Part shown: positions 18,772 to 29,097 of the stretch, piece by piece | Layout of the letters: each line of letters starts with the position of its first letter | Numbering within the stretch: position 1 is the stretch's first letter | Assembly (NCBI GenBank): GCA_003215535.1 | Contig: QCKG01000005.1 | Coordinates: 40,498 to 104,497, forward strand | Direction: 5' to 3' | DNA: 64,000 nucleotides | From: Prochlorococcus sp. AG-409-L18 | Lineage (GTDB): Bacteria; Cyanobacteriota; Cyanobacteriia; PCC-6307; Cyanobiaceae | Position numbers and translations under genes: made by a program | The notes under the pieces: generated by a model | Told to the model about the DNA's origin: nothing | Database searches by the model: none | The model's input: only the letters and a program-made list of their open reading frames with translations

Positions 18772-20582
18772 TACATCCTCTCCAGGATAGGTAGACCAAG
18801 CAGACTCATCCCCAATTTGAGAGTGTCTGCTGTAAGACGACAAAGGGCTAATCTGCTATCTCGATAAGGTTGACTTGCCTTTAAAACAGGAACTTGATCG
18901 TAGAAGCGATTAAAAACTTGGCTTAGTTCAAATAAATAATTACATAGACGATTTGGTAATAACTCCTCTTCCACTTCGGCAATTGTTTCATCAAATCTCA
19001 GGAGTTCTCGAATTAGCGCCCACTCCTGTGGCTCTTTAAATTCAAGACTCGAACCTTGAATGTCAAGACTCCCCCCTTTTCGGCTAATACCAGCTATTCG
19101 TACTAAGGCATATAGAAGATAGGGTGCTGTATTTCCTTGAAGAGAAAGCATTCGATCAAAGCTGAATTGGTAGTTTGTAACTCTATTTTGGCTTAAATCA
19201 GCATATTTCACGGCGGCAAGACCTACTGCCTTAGATACACGGGTAATGAAGACTTCAGTTTCTTCTCGACTTTCTTCTTTCAAGCGTCTACGTAGATCAG
19301 CCTCTGCTCGATCAATGGCTTCATCTAGGAGATCACGTAGGCGTATGGTATCCCCTGATCGTGTTTTGAGTTTTTTCCCATCTTCTCCTTGTACTAAACC
19401 GAATGGTACATGCTCAACCCGACTAGCTTTTGGAATCCAATTGGCAAGTTTGGCGACTTGAAAAACCCCTTGAAAGTGGTTGGATTGACCTGCATCGGTC
19501 ACATAGATCAATCTACAAGCTCCATCTCCTTCTGGAGGTGTGGCAAAACGATATCTCAAGGCAGCCAAGTCGGTTGTTGCGTAGTTGAAACCTCCATTGC
19601 TCTTTTGAATGATTATTGGTAGAGGCTTTCCGCTTTTGCCATACATGCCATCAAGGAATACACACTTCGCACCTTCGTCAGTGACAAGCATTCCTTTTTT
19701 ATTGAGATCATCTACTACATTCTGGAGATATGGATTATAAAATGACTCTCCGCGTTCGCTAAGTTTAACATCAAGATAGTCGTAGATTTTTTTGAATTCT
19801 TGGCGTGATTGTTCACATAGTAACTCCCATGCTTTCTTGGCTAGTGGATCGCCCCTTTGAAGCTTGACCACTTCATCTCGCGAGGTGGTTTGAAAAACTG
19901 CATCCGTATCAAAGCGTTGCTTTGCTTCACGATAAAAGGTTACAAGGTCACCTAGATCAACAGCATTGGCGGTTTCTAATGCTTCCGGTGCCACTTCCTT
20001 AAGGTGAGTGATCAACATTCCAAATTGTGTACCCCAATCTCCAACGTGATTGATTCGCAAAACTGAATAACCGCGAAATTCCAATACTCTCGCTAGTGAA
20101 TCTCCAATAATTGTCGAGCGCAAATGACCCACATGCATCTCTTTGGCAATATTCGGACTTGAAAAATCCACTACAACTGTGGGAGTAATTGCGTCTGGTG
20201 TTTCGCTATTTATTAATGGCACGCCTAGACGTTTATCTTTTATACGAGCTTGTATCTCTGCAACGAGACATTGGTTTTTGATTCTAAGGTTTATGAACCC
20301 AGGGCCTGCTATCTGAGGAGCGTTGCATAGAGCTGAGAAGTCTTGATCAATGTTCAGATTCTCAACAATTCTCATGGCGATTCCATGAGGGGATTGCTTT
20401 AGCTCCTTGGCTAATGATAAAGCGATATTTACTTGGAAATCACCAAATTCAGGCTTGCTTGCAGCGACTAATTGTGGATCTAGAGCCCTCCCTGAGCTTT
20501 GTGGGGAGGGGGCAATATCCTGGATTGTCTTCTCTATGGCTACTAGAAGTTGTTTCCGTAGGGTTTTGTAGAGGTTGAGCAT
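18771..20582 (-). CDS. argS: Arginyl-tRNA synthetase
   Basis: A 603-residue class I synthetase. The N-terminal Add-1 tRNA-binding domain is followed by [20 protein letters not shown] with the HIGH-type motif HVGH (about 139), GDWGTQFGM, and the C-terminal DALR anticodon-binding domain ending GLPILERM. The KMSKS position is degenerate ([15 protein letters not shown]), normal for many ArgRS. It charges tRNA-Arg. The stop overlaps the hisC-like start by one base; nadC ends 17 bases upstream of its start, so nadC-argS-hisC may be one unit. Confidence 0.95.
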   Translation of the reverse strand: MLNLYKTLRKQLLVAIEKTIQDIAPSPQSSGRALDPQLVAASKPEFGDFQVNIALSLAKELKQSPHGIAMRIVENLNIDQDFSALCNAPQIAGPGFINLRIKNQCLVAEIQARIKDKRLGVPLINSETPDAITPTVVVDFSSPNIAKEMHVGHLRSTIIGDSLARVLEFRGYSVLRINHVGDWGTQFGMLITHLKEVAPEALETANAVDLGDLVTFYREAKQRFDTDAVFQTTSRDEVVKLQRGDPLAKKAWELLCEQSRQEFKKIYDYLDVKLSERGESFYNPYLQNVVDDLNKKGMLVTDEGAKCVFLDGMYGKSGKPLPIIIQKSNGGFNYATTDLAALRYRFATPPEGDGACRLIYVTDAGQSNHFQGVFQVAKLANWIPKASRVEHVPFGLVQGEDGKKLKTRSGDTIRLRDLLDEAIDRAEADLRRRLKEESREETEVFITRVSKAVGLAAVKYADLSQNRVTNYQFSFDRMLSLQGNTAPYLLYALVRIAGISRKGGSLDIQGSSLEFKEPQEWALIRELLRFDETIAEVEEELLPNRLCNYLFELSQVFNRFYDQVPVLKASQPYRDSRLALCRLTADTLKLGMSLLGLPILERM

Positions 20583-20599
20583 TGGTTGCTGTTGTATCT

Positions 20600-21520
20600 T
20601 TATTTTTTAAAGGGATTTTTGCCATCTTTTTGAGTGGCTATGTGTTCAGTAATATCGGACTCAAATCTCATACTGAAGTCGATCCAAGAACTTTTTGTGA
20701 TGGGTGCGCTGCTTGAAATAAGATCAATTCCGGTTTCTGCATAAGCTTGTAAATCAACCGGATTCACCCCTGAAGCTTCTAGCACAATCTCTTGTGGTCC
20801 ATCATCTTTGCTACGGATTGAGGCTAAAGAGCGTAATCTTGGAACCAATTCTTTAAGAATTCCTGGTGGTATTTCATCAAGCAAGATTCCATCAGCTCCA
20901 GCCTGGATAGCTTGCTCCGCCTGTACAGGAGTTTCGGCTTCAACAATAATCTTTGTTGGCCATGGTGCTTGTATTCGTATTGCCTTCACTGCATCTTCAA
21001 GGCCTCCTGACCAAGCTATGTGGTTTTCTTTCAGCATGGCGGCATCATCAAGACCGAGACGGTGATTAGTACCTCCTCCACAGCGCACTGCATATTTCTC
21101 TAAAACACGAAGGCCTGGAGTTGTTTTTCGAGTATCGACAAGTTTGACCTTTGTTCCTTCTAACTCTTTCACCAGTTTGGCTGTGGCCGTGGCAATGCCG
21201 GAGAGGTGCATCGCAATATTTAATGCTGTTCTTTCTCCTGCTGCCAGCAAGTCTGCTGAACCATGTAACTCTAGAAGTCTTTGATTTGCATTGAAATAGC
21301 TTCCATCTTCAACAAGTAATTTGACCTTTATTGCTTGATTCAGTCGCTGAAAGATTTTTTGAACCAACCCACCACCACAGAAAACACCTGATTGCTTGGC
21401 AATCCAATAAGCAGAACCAATGATATTTTCAACAGCTGGAGCTGTTAAATCTCCACGTCCTAAATCTTCCTGGAGCCATTCGTCTACAAGACGGTTTATC
21501 GCTGGACTATGTAGATCCAC
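20600..21520 (-). CDS. nadC: Nicotinate-nucleotide pyrophosphorylase (quinolinate phosphoribosyltransferase)
   Basis: A 306-residue QPRTase of normal length. Seen are DLGRGDLT near the N terminus, the substrate-binding block [23 protein letters not shown] and [17 protein letters not shown], and [23 protein letters not shown]. It joins quinolinate and PRPP to give nicotinate mononucleotide in NAD synthesis. It is on the reverse strand 17 bases before argS and about 68 bases after mnmE. Confidence 0.94.
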   Translation of the reverse strand: MDLHSPAINRLVDEWLQEDLGRGDLTAPAVENIIGSAYWIAKQSGVFCGGGLVQKIFQRLNQAIKVKLLVEDGSYFNANQRLLELHGSADLLAAGERTALNIAMHLSGIATATAKLVKELEGTKVKLVDTRKTTPGLRVLEKYAVRCGGGTNHRLGLDDAAMLKENHIAWSGGLEDAVKAIRIQAPWPTKIIVEAETPVQAEQAIQAGADGILLDEIPPGILKELVPRLRSLASIRSKDDGPQEIVLEASGVNPVDLQAYAETGIDLISSSAPITKSSWIDFSMRFESDITEHIATQKDGKNPFKK

Positions 21521-21588
21521 GATGCTTTCAAGGTGAGTGTCTTCTTAATAGCTTATTTGGCATGAGTTTTTGTCATAGATGCATTGCT

Positions 21589-22983
21589 TCACTTCCCAAT
21601 ACAGAAGCGCGAAAAGATTCTGTCGAGTACTGGCTCTGTGATCTCTTCACCTGTGAGCTCACCTAGTTTCTTGATGGCTTCTCGTAAATCAATGCTCCAG
21701 AAATCCCATGGTAATTTTTGCTTGGCAACTTCCTTGGTTCTTTCTAAAGCAGCAGCTGCAAGAGTTGCCAGATCCCGTTGCCTTTCATTTAGTGCAAAAA
21801 TCAAACCTTCAGTTTGGGCAGTACCACACTTTTCTAGTAACTCAGCAATGAGAGCTTGTTCACCTTCATTGGTATGTGCGCTGTATGTGACATAGTTAAT
21901 TCCTTTAGCGGCATGCCCTTTTGGGAGAGTGATTATTGACTGGTTAGCAATATCAGCTTTATTGCCGACAATAAGCTTTGGGATGCCCGTAGGAATATTG
22001 GCAAGAAGTGCATCATCCTCTTCCCTCCAACCTAATGCGAGATCAAACACAAGAATTGCAACGTCAGCAGCCATTAATGCTTTGTGGCTTCTTGCAATCC
22101 CAAGTTGTTCAAGTTCATCGTTAGTTGAGCGAATTCCAGCAGTATCAAGAAGCATGATTGGGACACCTTCCAAAACAATTTCACTCTCGAGTAGATCTCG
22201 TGTTGTTCCTGGTAGATCAGCGACTATTGCTCGCTCACGTCGACTGAGCCTATTAAGCAGGGAACTCTTGCCAACATTTGGGCGACCAATGATTGCCACT
22301 TTTAGACCCTGGCGGAGCAAGGCACCTCTATTTGCATCTTCAACTAGCCCTTGTAAGGCGAGTTGAACCTTAATTAGTTCGTCTAAGAGCTTTTGCCCGT
22401 CAAGGATGGGTAGTTCATCTTCAAAGTCCACTCTGGCTTCTATCTCACTGAGTTGATCCAGCAATGTTTCTCTCAGCTTATTAATGTGACGTTGTATTCC
22501 TCCATCAACTCCAGTCATTGCAAGCTCTGCGGCTCTATAAGTTCTGGCTGCCACTAAATCCCTAATGGCTTCAGCTTGGGTAAGACTTAGACGACCATTC
22601 ATAACTGCACGTTGACTGAACTCACCAGGCATTGCTCTTCTTACTTCGGGGTGAGCCAGGACTTGTTCAAGCACTCTTTGAACAGCTATTAATCCACCAT
22701 GACAGTGGATTTCTACTATGTCTTCTCCCGTAAAACTTCTTGGGGCGTTCATGATCAAAACCAAAACTTCATCGACTTGCTCTTTACCTGTTTTGTCCAT
22801 TACATGGCCATAAAGCACGTGATGACTTGCCCAAACTTGGTTCCCAGGTATTGAGACTATGCTTTGTACAACTTTTGATGCTGCAGGACCAGAGACTCGT
22901 ATTACTGCAATTCCACCTTGCTCTGCAGCCACTGCCGTTGCTATAGCGGCGATTGTTTGGACGTTAAGAGGGTCAATAGTCAT
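21589..22983 (-). CDS. mnmE: tRNA uridine-34 modification GTPase MnmE
   Basis: A 464-residue protein. The N-terminal folate-binding domain (IAAIATAVAAEQGGIAVIRVSG, SFTGEDIVEIHCHGG) precedes a helical domain. An inserted G domain has GRPNVGKSSLLNRLSRRERA, DLPGTTRD, DTAGIR and NKAD. The terminal cysteine motif is FCIGK, complete. With MnmG it installs carboxymethylaminomethyl-type groups at the wobble uridine. It is divergent from the DUF2062 gene, with about 72 bases between starts. Confidence 0.95.
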   Translation of the reverse strand: MTIDPLNVQTIAAIATAVAAEQGGIAVIRVSGPAASKVVQSIVSIPGNQVWASHHVLYGHVMDKTGKEQVDEVLVLIMNAPRSFTGEDIVEIHCHGGLIAVQRVLEQVLAHPEVRRAMPGEFSQRAVMNGRLSLTQAEAIRDLVAARTYRAAELAMTGVDGGIQRHINKLRETLLDQLSEIEARVDFEDELPILDGQKLLDELIKVQLALQGLVEDANRGALLRQGLKVAIIGRPNVGKSSLLNRLSRRERAIVADLPGTTRDLLESEIVLEGVPIMLLDTAGIRSTNDELEQLGIARSHKALMAADVAILVFDLALGWREEDDALLANIPTGIPKLIVGNKADIANQSIITLPKGHAAKGINYVTYSAHTNEGEQALIAELLEKCGTAQTEGLIFALNERQRDLATLAAAALERTKEVAKQKLPWDFWSIDLREAIKKLGELTGEEITEPVLDRIFSRFCIGK

Positions 22984-23055
22984 TAACAGTTCACCTTTGG
23001 ACCTGCATTTGAACTACTCCAGGCTGTGATGCCAGGGTTCAGGAGACTCGAATTT

Positions 23056-23529
23056 ATGTTCAAGTTTATTCGCAACCTAATTTATCGACTCCAAAGGCTA
23101 TTTTTGTGGTTATGGAACCAGGAAGGGACCTCTGGAGAACGTGCGCGTGGGTTAGCAGCTGGAGTTTTCAGTGGATTCTTTCCTTTATTTGGGGTGCAGA
23201 CACTTTTGGGGATTGCTCTCGCGAAGTTATTAAGAGGCAATATTCTCTTGGCTGTAATAGGTACTTGGATAAGTAATCCAATTACCTATTTGCCACTTTA
23301 TTGGATTAATTATCAGATTGGTACATACATTTTAGTTAGTGAGCCTAGTGATGATGTGCTTAGACAATTTTCATTGAGAGATGTATGGTCGCAGGGTTTG
23401 TTATTTAGTGGTCGTTTAGTGGTGGGATCTATGTTGGCCGGTTTAGTTACATCAATTGTTGTGGGGATAATTATTTATGTGTTACTAGAGAGGCTCTCTA
23501 AGAGGAAAAGAAAAAGATATGATGCCTAG
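23056..23529 (+). CDS. DUF2062 membrane protein
   Basis: From ATG 23056 the product has 157 residues. It shows the DUF2062 core: RARGLAAGVFSGFFPLFGVQT, LAKLLRGNILLAVIGTWISNPIT, then two further hydrophobic segments (about 70-90 and 118-140) and a very basic tail (RLSKRKRKRYDA). Function of the family is unknown; it is widespread in bacteria as a small inner-membrane protein. AGGAG at 23041-23045 lies 10 bases before ATG 23056, so this start is preferred to the GTG/ATG at 23026-23031. It stands between divergent mnmE and convergent selO-like. Confidence 0.8.
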   Translation: MFKFIRNLIYRLQRLFLWLWNQEGTSGERARGLAAGVFSGFFPLFGVQTLLGIALAKLLRGNILLAVIGTWISNPITYLPLYWINYQIGTYILVSEPSDDVLRQFSLRDVWSQGLLFSGRLVVGSMLAGLVTSIVVGIIIYVLLERLSKRKRKRYDA

Positions 23530-23547
23530 ATTTGATTTCATTTAAGT

Positions 23548-25047
23548 CTAAGCTATTGATTCCAGCCAATTATTTAATGGCCCCCAATCATCTTCTTCAT
23601 AAATAGAACTCCATAAACGAGCAATGACTGATTGGGTAGGTATTTGCAAGATGTTCCATCGTTTTAGCCTAGATGGTATTTCTTCCTTTTCTTTTGTAAT
23701 CACTTCAACTGAGGCATTTTGATAGGCCCACCAAGCATCTCTCCAGGTCAACCATTCCTGACGAGGTGGTGGTGTTAAATTTATAAGCATTGTATTCAAT
23801 ACTTCAGGCTCACTGGGTAAGCCATTCTTGGTAATATGCTCAGTTAATTTATTAAATAAAACCCCATAATCAATATTCCAACTTTTAGATAACTGCAAAG
23901 TTTTTTCTATCAGGTAGTCGCTGTTAGTTTTCGTGGTGGTCATATTTTCATCTAATTTCTTGGGATGCTTAGCCAAGCCAAGGCGTCTAGTGAGGCAGAA
24001 ACTTAAATGGTTTTTATATGTTTCACCAAAACCTTCCAACAGTTCCTCCATTCCTTTATGAGGGATCAGCATTGCCAACGGCTTTTGTAATAGTCGTAGA
24101 TTGTTATGGCAGACAGATGGTTGACGACCGAAGGCATATAGTCCGGTCTGGTCGAAGTAGGCAGCAGTAAAATCCGGATTCCATTGATTAATAAAAGCAA
24201 ATGGGCCATAGTCAAAGCTTTCTCCAGTGAGAGACATATTGTCGGTATTCAGTACACCGTGCACGAATCCGGCTGACATCCATTCAGCTACTAGCTTTGC
24301 CACTCGATTGACGAGTTGTCCATAGAAAGCCAGAAGCTGTCTTTGCAATGTGCACACAGGAAACTTCGGATCGATGGGGAAATTATTTGCAATTTCTGAG
24401 TAGTAGTTAATAACAACATGTCTCAGCAATTTTTCAAGATGAATAGGATCTTGAAGATAGAGTAATCTCTCACAGGTCCCGAAACGTAAGTGAGTTTCAG
24501 CCATACGAACCATGACGGCGCTTCTTGTGGGATATGGCTCGTCTTCACGCCAAAGATCTTCGCCAGTTTCAACTAGTGAAAGAGTTCGGCTGGTTTTAAC
24601 ACCAAGCTTATGAAGTGCTTCACTAGCAATAATCTCGCGAACTCCACCTTTCAGAGTCAGCCGGCCATCACCTCCTCTACTCCAAGGAGTTTTGCCAGAA
24701 CCTTTTGTCCCTAAATCTTGTAGTTGTCCAAAACGATCACGAAGTTGTCCATATAGAAAACCACGTCCGTCACCAAGCAACGGGTTGTAAGTTCCGAATT
24801 GGTATCCGTGGTACCTGAGTGCTAAAAGGGGAGCGCGACTGGCGAATTCTCCATATGCTTCTTCAAAGTTGTGGTCTGTTACGGATTTTGGCGGAATATC
24901 TAGTTGATTAAGTATGGCATTATTTCGAAAACGCAACTTAGTAATTGGGAAATCGGCTGCTTCAACTACATCCCAGTAAACATCTCCCAGACTCTCAATA
25001 GCATCTTCAAAAGTGAGAGATAGTAGAGGATTTTTTAAACCATTCAT
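23548..25047 (-). CDS. SelO/YdiU-family protein adenylyltransferase-like pseudokinase
   Basis: A 499-residue member of UPF0061/SelO, typical in length. Visible are ALRYHGYQFG, LGDGRGFLYGQL, the nucleotide-site block TKGSGKTPWSRGGDGRLTLK, REIIASEALHKLGVKTSR, and the metal-site segment HGVLNTDNMSLTGESFDYGPF. SelO proteins have an inverted kinase-like active site and AMPylate proteins involved in redox homeostasis. The C terminus has no selenocysteine or obvious cysteine redox motif. It lies 45 bases downstream of rsh on the same strand, so it may be expressed with the stringent-response enzyme. Confidence 0.85.
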   Translation of the reverse strand: MNGLKNPLLSLTFEDAIESLGDVYWDVVEAADFPITKLRFRNNAILNQLDIPPKSVTDHNFEEAYGEFASRAPLLALRYHGYQFGTYNPLLGDGRGFLYGQLRDRFGQLQDLGTKGSGKTPWSRGGDGRLTLKGGVREIIASEALHKLGVKTSRTLSLVETGEDLWREDEPYPTRSAVMVRMAETHLRFGTCERLLYLQDPIHLEKLLRHVVINYYSEIANNFPIDPKFPVCTLQRQLLAFYGQLVNRVAKLVAEWMSAGFVHGVLNTDNMSLTGESFDYGPFAFINQWNPDFTAAYFDQTGLYAFGRQPSVCHNNLRLLQKPLAMLIPHKGMEELLEGFGETYKNHLSFCLTRRLGLAKHPKKLDENMTTTKTNSDYLIEKTLQLSKSWNIDYGVLFNKLTEHITKNGLPSEPEVLNTMLINLTPPPRQEWLTWRDAWWAYQNASVEVITKEKEEIPSRLKRWNILQIPTQSVIARLWSSIYEEDDWGPLNNWLESIA

Positions 25048-25092
25048 TGAGTTCCTTAACTTGTAAGGTTGAACAATTCAAATTCATATGGA

Positions 25093-27423
25093 TTAACCTA
25101 AGCCAACACGAGCTATGTCAAGAACATCAGCCATTGCGCGAATTTGCTCCATAGTAGTGTTGAGCTGCTTTGCACTTGCAAGTTCAACTTTGAGATCAAT
25201 GCATGCTGGCTTGCTGTAGGCAGTTTTTACCCGTGCATCGCTTACATTGATCCTGCTATCAGATAAACGCATAAGAATATCCTTGAGAATCCCTACTCGA
25301 TCTATAACTTCAATTCTTAATTGCACTGGGAATCTTTCATCTTTAATAGAAGGACTGTGATTCCAATGAACTGGTAAACGTCGTTCACTTGGTATTGACG
25401 TTATGTTAGAACAGTCTTGACGATGGATAGTGATTCCATGATTTCCTAAGGCCACTGTCCCTAAAATTGGTTCTCCAGGAAGTGGACTACAGCACCCACC
25501 GAGTCGATAATCAAGACCTTCAACTCCAAGAATAGGTACACCACGAACAAGTGGATTTTTTGTAGCATTCGCTTCTGATTGTGTTTCTAGCTGTTTCGCT
25601 ACATCTATGTTGTTGATTGAAGAGTCATGGGTGATAGCTTGTAGCCGAACCTCCTCTCTAAGACGGTTAAGGACTTGATGTAGTGTTAGTGCCCCGAAAC
25701 CAAGAGCTGCAAGCAGGTCTTCCGTGGACTGAAGATTGCATCGTTCGGCTACTTTTGTTACTGCATCGCTATTTAGTAATGCATCAAAACCATCTCTCCC
25801 GAGCTCACGTTCCAATAGTGCCTTTCCACGCTGAATAGTCTCTCCACGATGACTTCTCTTATACCATTGACGTATACGATTACGAGCTGTTGGAGTGGCC
25901 ACGAAATTTAGCCAATCGAGGCTTGGGTGTGCAGTTCGACTAGTAAGAATTTCTACAAAATCTCCATTCTTCAAAGGAGTCGATAATGTATATATTCGAT
26001 CATTTATACGTGTACCATGGCAATGATTTCCTACTTCGGAATGAATTCGATATGCAAAATCCACAGCAGTTGATCCTTTTCGAAGGCCGACGACATCCCC
26101 TTTGGGGGTAAATACAAATACTTCTTCGTCGAATAGGTCTTCTTTTATAGAGGCTAGGTAGTCATTATGGTCATTATTACCTCCTTCTTGTTGCCATTCT
26201 ACCAGTTGACGAAGCCAATTGAACCTTTCAGTGCTGCCTGCAGCGGGCGACCCGCCTTCCTTATATTTCCAATGAGCAGCGATTCCAAACTCCGCTACAC
26301 GATGCATCTCAGGAGTTCGTATTTGGACTTCAATTGGACGATGTCGACCAATAACAGCGGTATGCAGTGATTGATAACCGTTTGGCTTTGGAAGGCCTAT
26401 ATAGTCTTTGAAGCGTCCAGGTATAGGCCTGAAAGTGTCATGTACGACTGCCAATGCTCTGTAGCAAGTTTCGACACTGGGTACAATTATTCTTAATGCG
26501 GCTACATCAAAGATTTCATGAAAAGCCTTTTGTTGTCGTTGCATCTTCCCCCAGATCCCATATAGGTGCTTAGGGCGACCACTGACTTCACAGTTCTTAA
26601 GTCCTGCAGATTCAAGTCGCTCTCGTAGCAACTCCTTAGTGATTGACAATCGCTCTTCACGCTCACTGCGTTTTGTAGCAACTTGTTGCTGGATTTCGCG
26701 AAATGCTTCTGGTTCTAGGAGCTTAAAGGCTAAATCCTCTAGTTCCCATTTAAAGCGACCAATTCCAAGACGATTGGCTAAAGGTGCATATATTTCACGC
26801 GTTTCTCTAGCAATGCGTTGCTGCTTTTCTGACTGAAGGGAGCTAATAGTTCGCATATTGTGAAGCCTATCGGCAAGCTTTACCAGTACGACTCTGATAT
26901 CGCTGGCCATTGCCAGAAACATTTTGCGTAGGTTTTCTGCCTGTGCTTCGGTGCGATTGGTGAAATGAATACCCCCTAACTTTGTCACTCCTTCTACTAA
27001 TTCTTTTACTTCACTCCCGAAGTACTCTTCTAATTGACCCGGTGTTGCATCAGTATCTTCTACTACGTCATGAAGGAATCCTGCGGCGATAACGCTGGCA
27101 CTTGCTCCTATATCGCGTAACAGATCAGCTACGGCTATGGGGTGAACTATGTAAGGCTCTCCACTTGCGCGAAATTGCCCTTCATGTAATTGGAAGGCTA
27201 AATCAAATGATGCGGCAAGTAATGCTTCCGCATCTGTTGGACAACTTTGTCCAATCCCAGGCGGTATATGTTCTAAGCAATTTCTTAGCCAATCTGGTAA
27301 TGGAATGCCGTAGTCATCAGCGGTAAGAATTTGATGTGATCTCAGCTGGGGCTCTCCAGACAGTACAGAACTACAGGCCGACTTGGCCTGAGTTGAATCT
27401 GTAAGGGAGGTGGCGTTCAGCAT
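25093..27423 (-). CDS. rsh: Bifunctional (p)ppGpp synthetase/hydrolase Rsh
   Basis: A 776-residue long RelA/SpoT homologue. The HD hydrolase domain (about 65-215) keeps GFLHDVVEDTD, so hydrolysis is expected. The synthetase domain (about 275-390) has the RFKDYI motif typical of bifunctional enzymes and GYQSLHTAV. TGS (VFVFTPKGDVVGLRKGSTAVDFAYRIHSEVGN region), a zinc-finger-like CCSPLPGEPI and a C-terminal ACT domain (VIDRVGILKDIL) follow. As the only long Rsh seen here it would both make and degrade the alarmone during starvation or darkness. It is divergent from the ABC ATPase gene, 55 bases apart. Confidence 0.94.
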   Translation of the reverse strand: MLNATSLTDSTQAKSACSSVLSGEPQLRSHQILTADDYGIPLPDWLRNCLEHIPPGIGQSCPTDAEALLAASFDLAFQLHEGQFRASGEPYIVHPIAVADLLRDIGASASVIAAGFLHDVVEDTDATPGQLEEYFGSEVKELVEGVTKLGGIHFTNRTEAQAENLRKMFLAMASDIRVVLVKLADRLHNMRTISSLQSEKQQRIARETREIYAPLANRLGIGRFKWELEDLAFKLLEPEAFREIQQQVATKRSEREERLSITKELLRERLESAGLKNCEVSGRPKHLYGIWGKMQRQQKAFHEIFDVAALRIIVPSVETCYRALAVVHDTFRPIPGRFKDYIGLPKPNGYQSLHTAVIGRHRPIEVQIRTPEMHRVAEFGIAAHWKYKEGGSPAAGSTERFNWLRQLVEWQQEGGNNDHNDYLASIKEDLFDEEVFVFTPKGDVVGLRKGSTAVDFAYRIHSEVGNHCHGTRINDRIYTLSTPLKNGDFVEILTSRTAHPSLDWLNFVATPTARNRIRQWYKRSHRGETIQRGKALLERELGRDGFDALLNSDAVTKVAERCNLQSTEDLLAALGFGALTLHQVLNRLREEVRLQAITHDSSINNIDVAKQLETQSEANATKNPLVRGVPILGVEGLDYRLGGCCSPLPGEPILGTVALGNHGITIHRQDCSNITSIPSERRLPVHWNHSPSIKDERFPVQLRIEVIDRVGILKDILMRLSDSRINVSDARVKTAYSKPACIDLKVELASAKQLNTTMEQIRAMADVLDIARVGLG

Positions 27424-27478
27424 TCGACCTAGAGGATAAATCCATGCTATTCAGGCTCTACAACCCTCGCTACTACTT

Positions 27479-29083
27479 ATGCCCATTTCTTCAGGGCATG
27501 TCCTTCAAATTAAACAGTTGCGGATGCGTTATCCAAGCTGTCACAACTGGACACTTGACGGTCTGGATTTGAGCATTGCCTCTGGCGATCGACTTGCACT
27601 TGTTGGTCCTTCAGGGTCTGGTAAAAGCACAATTGCCAAAGCTGTGCTGCAAACGGTCCCACAAGGAAGCATTTGCATTGGGAGCTTGCTGCTTAATGGT
27701 AAAGACCCAAGAACGCTAACTCGATCAAGCTTGAGAGCCTTGAGGGGGGAATCAGTTGGTCTTGTTTTTCAAGATCCAATGACTCGATTAAACCCTTTAA
27801 TGACCGCAGGTGGTCATTTATTAGATACTTTTAAGGCACATAGACCTAGTAAGTCCTCTGTTTGGCGAAGGCGAAAAGCAGAAGATTTGTTTAATCGTGT
27901 TGGGATAAGTCTTGAGCGTTTTGGTGCTTACCCTCATGAATTAAGTGGCGGGATGCGTCAGCGCTTGGCCATCGCTTTGGCAATTGCCTTAAATCCTCCT
28001 CTGGTAATTGCTGATGAGCCAACTACAAGTTTGGACGTGGCGGTCGCCAATCAGATCATGGCTGAATTGAGAAAACTTTGTGAAGATCTTGGAAGTGCAC
28101 TTTTGTTGATTACCCATGACTTATCAATGGCTGCTCAATGGTGCGAGCGTATGGCAATCCTTGATCAAGGACGTGTTGTGGAAGAAGGTTCTAGTTATCA
28201 GTTAATTACTCGCCCTCAATCAGCTATAGGCAAAAGACTTTTGCGTGCAGTTAGAGCTAGAGAAGGGGAAATTAGGCCTATCAAAGATTCTCCTGAAACC
28301 TCTTTGCTAGAAGTGAATAGGTTGCGTTGTTGGCATGCTTTAGGTGGGAGGCCTTGGCGAAGGAAGTGGCTAAAGGCTGTTGAAGAAGTGAGTTTCCAAA
28401 TTCGTGCTGGTGAAAGTTTGGGATTAGTAGGGACCTCTGGCTGTGGAAAAACTACCCTTTGCAGGGCATTGATGGGTTTGACGCCTGTTAGGGGTGGGGA
28501 GGTTAAGTTGCAAGGACAGAATCTTTTGAAACTTAAAGGTCATTCTCTAAGGCAAGCCCGAAGATCCTTGCAGATGGTCTTTCAAGATCCACTTGCCTGT
28601 TTGAATCCAAAAATGACGGTTGTCAATTCTATAGTTGACCCATTGTTGATTCATGGATTACTTAGTCGTTCCGAGGCTATTCAAAGAGCGCGTGTGCTTC
28701 TGCAACAGGTTGGATTGACTCCCCCAGAGGCGTATCAGAATCGATTCCCTGCTGAGTTATCTGGTGGACAGCAGCAAAGGGTGGCTATTGCACGAGCCCT
28801 GGCATTAGACCCGAAAGTACTTATCTGTGATGAAAGTGTGAGCATGCTAGATGCCGAGATACAGTCTGAAGTTTTGGCTTTGTTGAGGACATTGCAGCGA
28901 CGATTGGGCTTGGCATTGCTACTCATTACCCATGACCTTTCGATAGCGACTAGTTTTTGCAACAGAGTGATTGTTTTGGAGAAAGGACGAATTGTTGAGG
29001 AAGGTACTGGAGAAGAACTTTTGCATTCTCCTCAGGCCTCAATTACACGAAAACTTGTTGATGCTTGCCATTGGCTCCCTTGA
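27479..29083 (+). CDS. Duplicated peptide/nickel-type ABC transporter ATPase (DppD-DppF fusion)
   Basis: A 534-residue protein with two complete ABC domains. Domain 1 has Walker A GPSGSGKST, signature LSGGMRQRLAI and Walker B VIADEPTTSLD. Domain 2 has GTSGCGKTT, LSGGQQQRVAIARALAL and LICDESVSMLD. Both carry the oligopeptide-type continuation after the nucleotide domains. Fused DppD/DppF-like ATPases usually serve peptide or nickel importers of the ABC 5-component type. No permease or binding-protein gene is in the window, so its partner must be elsewhere and the substrate is unknown. It converges on rluD with a 14-base gap. Confidence 0.87.
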   Translation: MPISSGHVLQIKQLRMRYPSCHNWTLDGLDLSIASGDRLALVGPSGSGKSTIAKAVLQTVPQGSICIGSLLLNGKDPRTLTRSSLRALRGESVGLVFQDPMTRLNPLMTAGGHLLDTFKAHRPSKSSVWRRRKAEDLFNRVGISLERFGAYPHELSGGMRQRLAIALAIALNPPLVIADEPTTSLDVAVANQIMAELRKLCEDLGSALLLITHDLSMAAQWCERMAILDQGRVVEEGSSYQLITRPQSAIGKRLLRAVRAREGEIRPIKDSPETSLLEVNRLRCWHALGGRPWRRKWLKAVEEVSFQIRAGESLGLVGTSGCGKTTLCRALMGLTPVRGGEVKLQGQNLLKLKGHSLRQARRSLQMVFQDPLACLNPKMTVVNSIVDPLLIHGLLSRSEAIQRARVLLQQVGLTPPEAYQNRFPAELSGGQQQRVAIARALALDPKVLICDESVSMLDAEIQSEVLALLRTLQRRLGLALLLITHDLSIATSFCNRVIVLEKGRIVEEGTGEELLHSPQASITRKLVDACHWLP

Positions 29084-29097
29084 GTTAAATGTAGGCT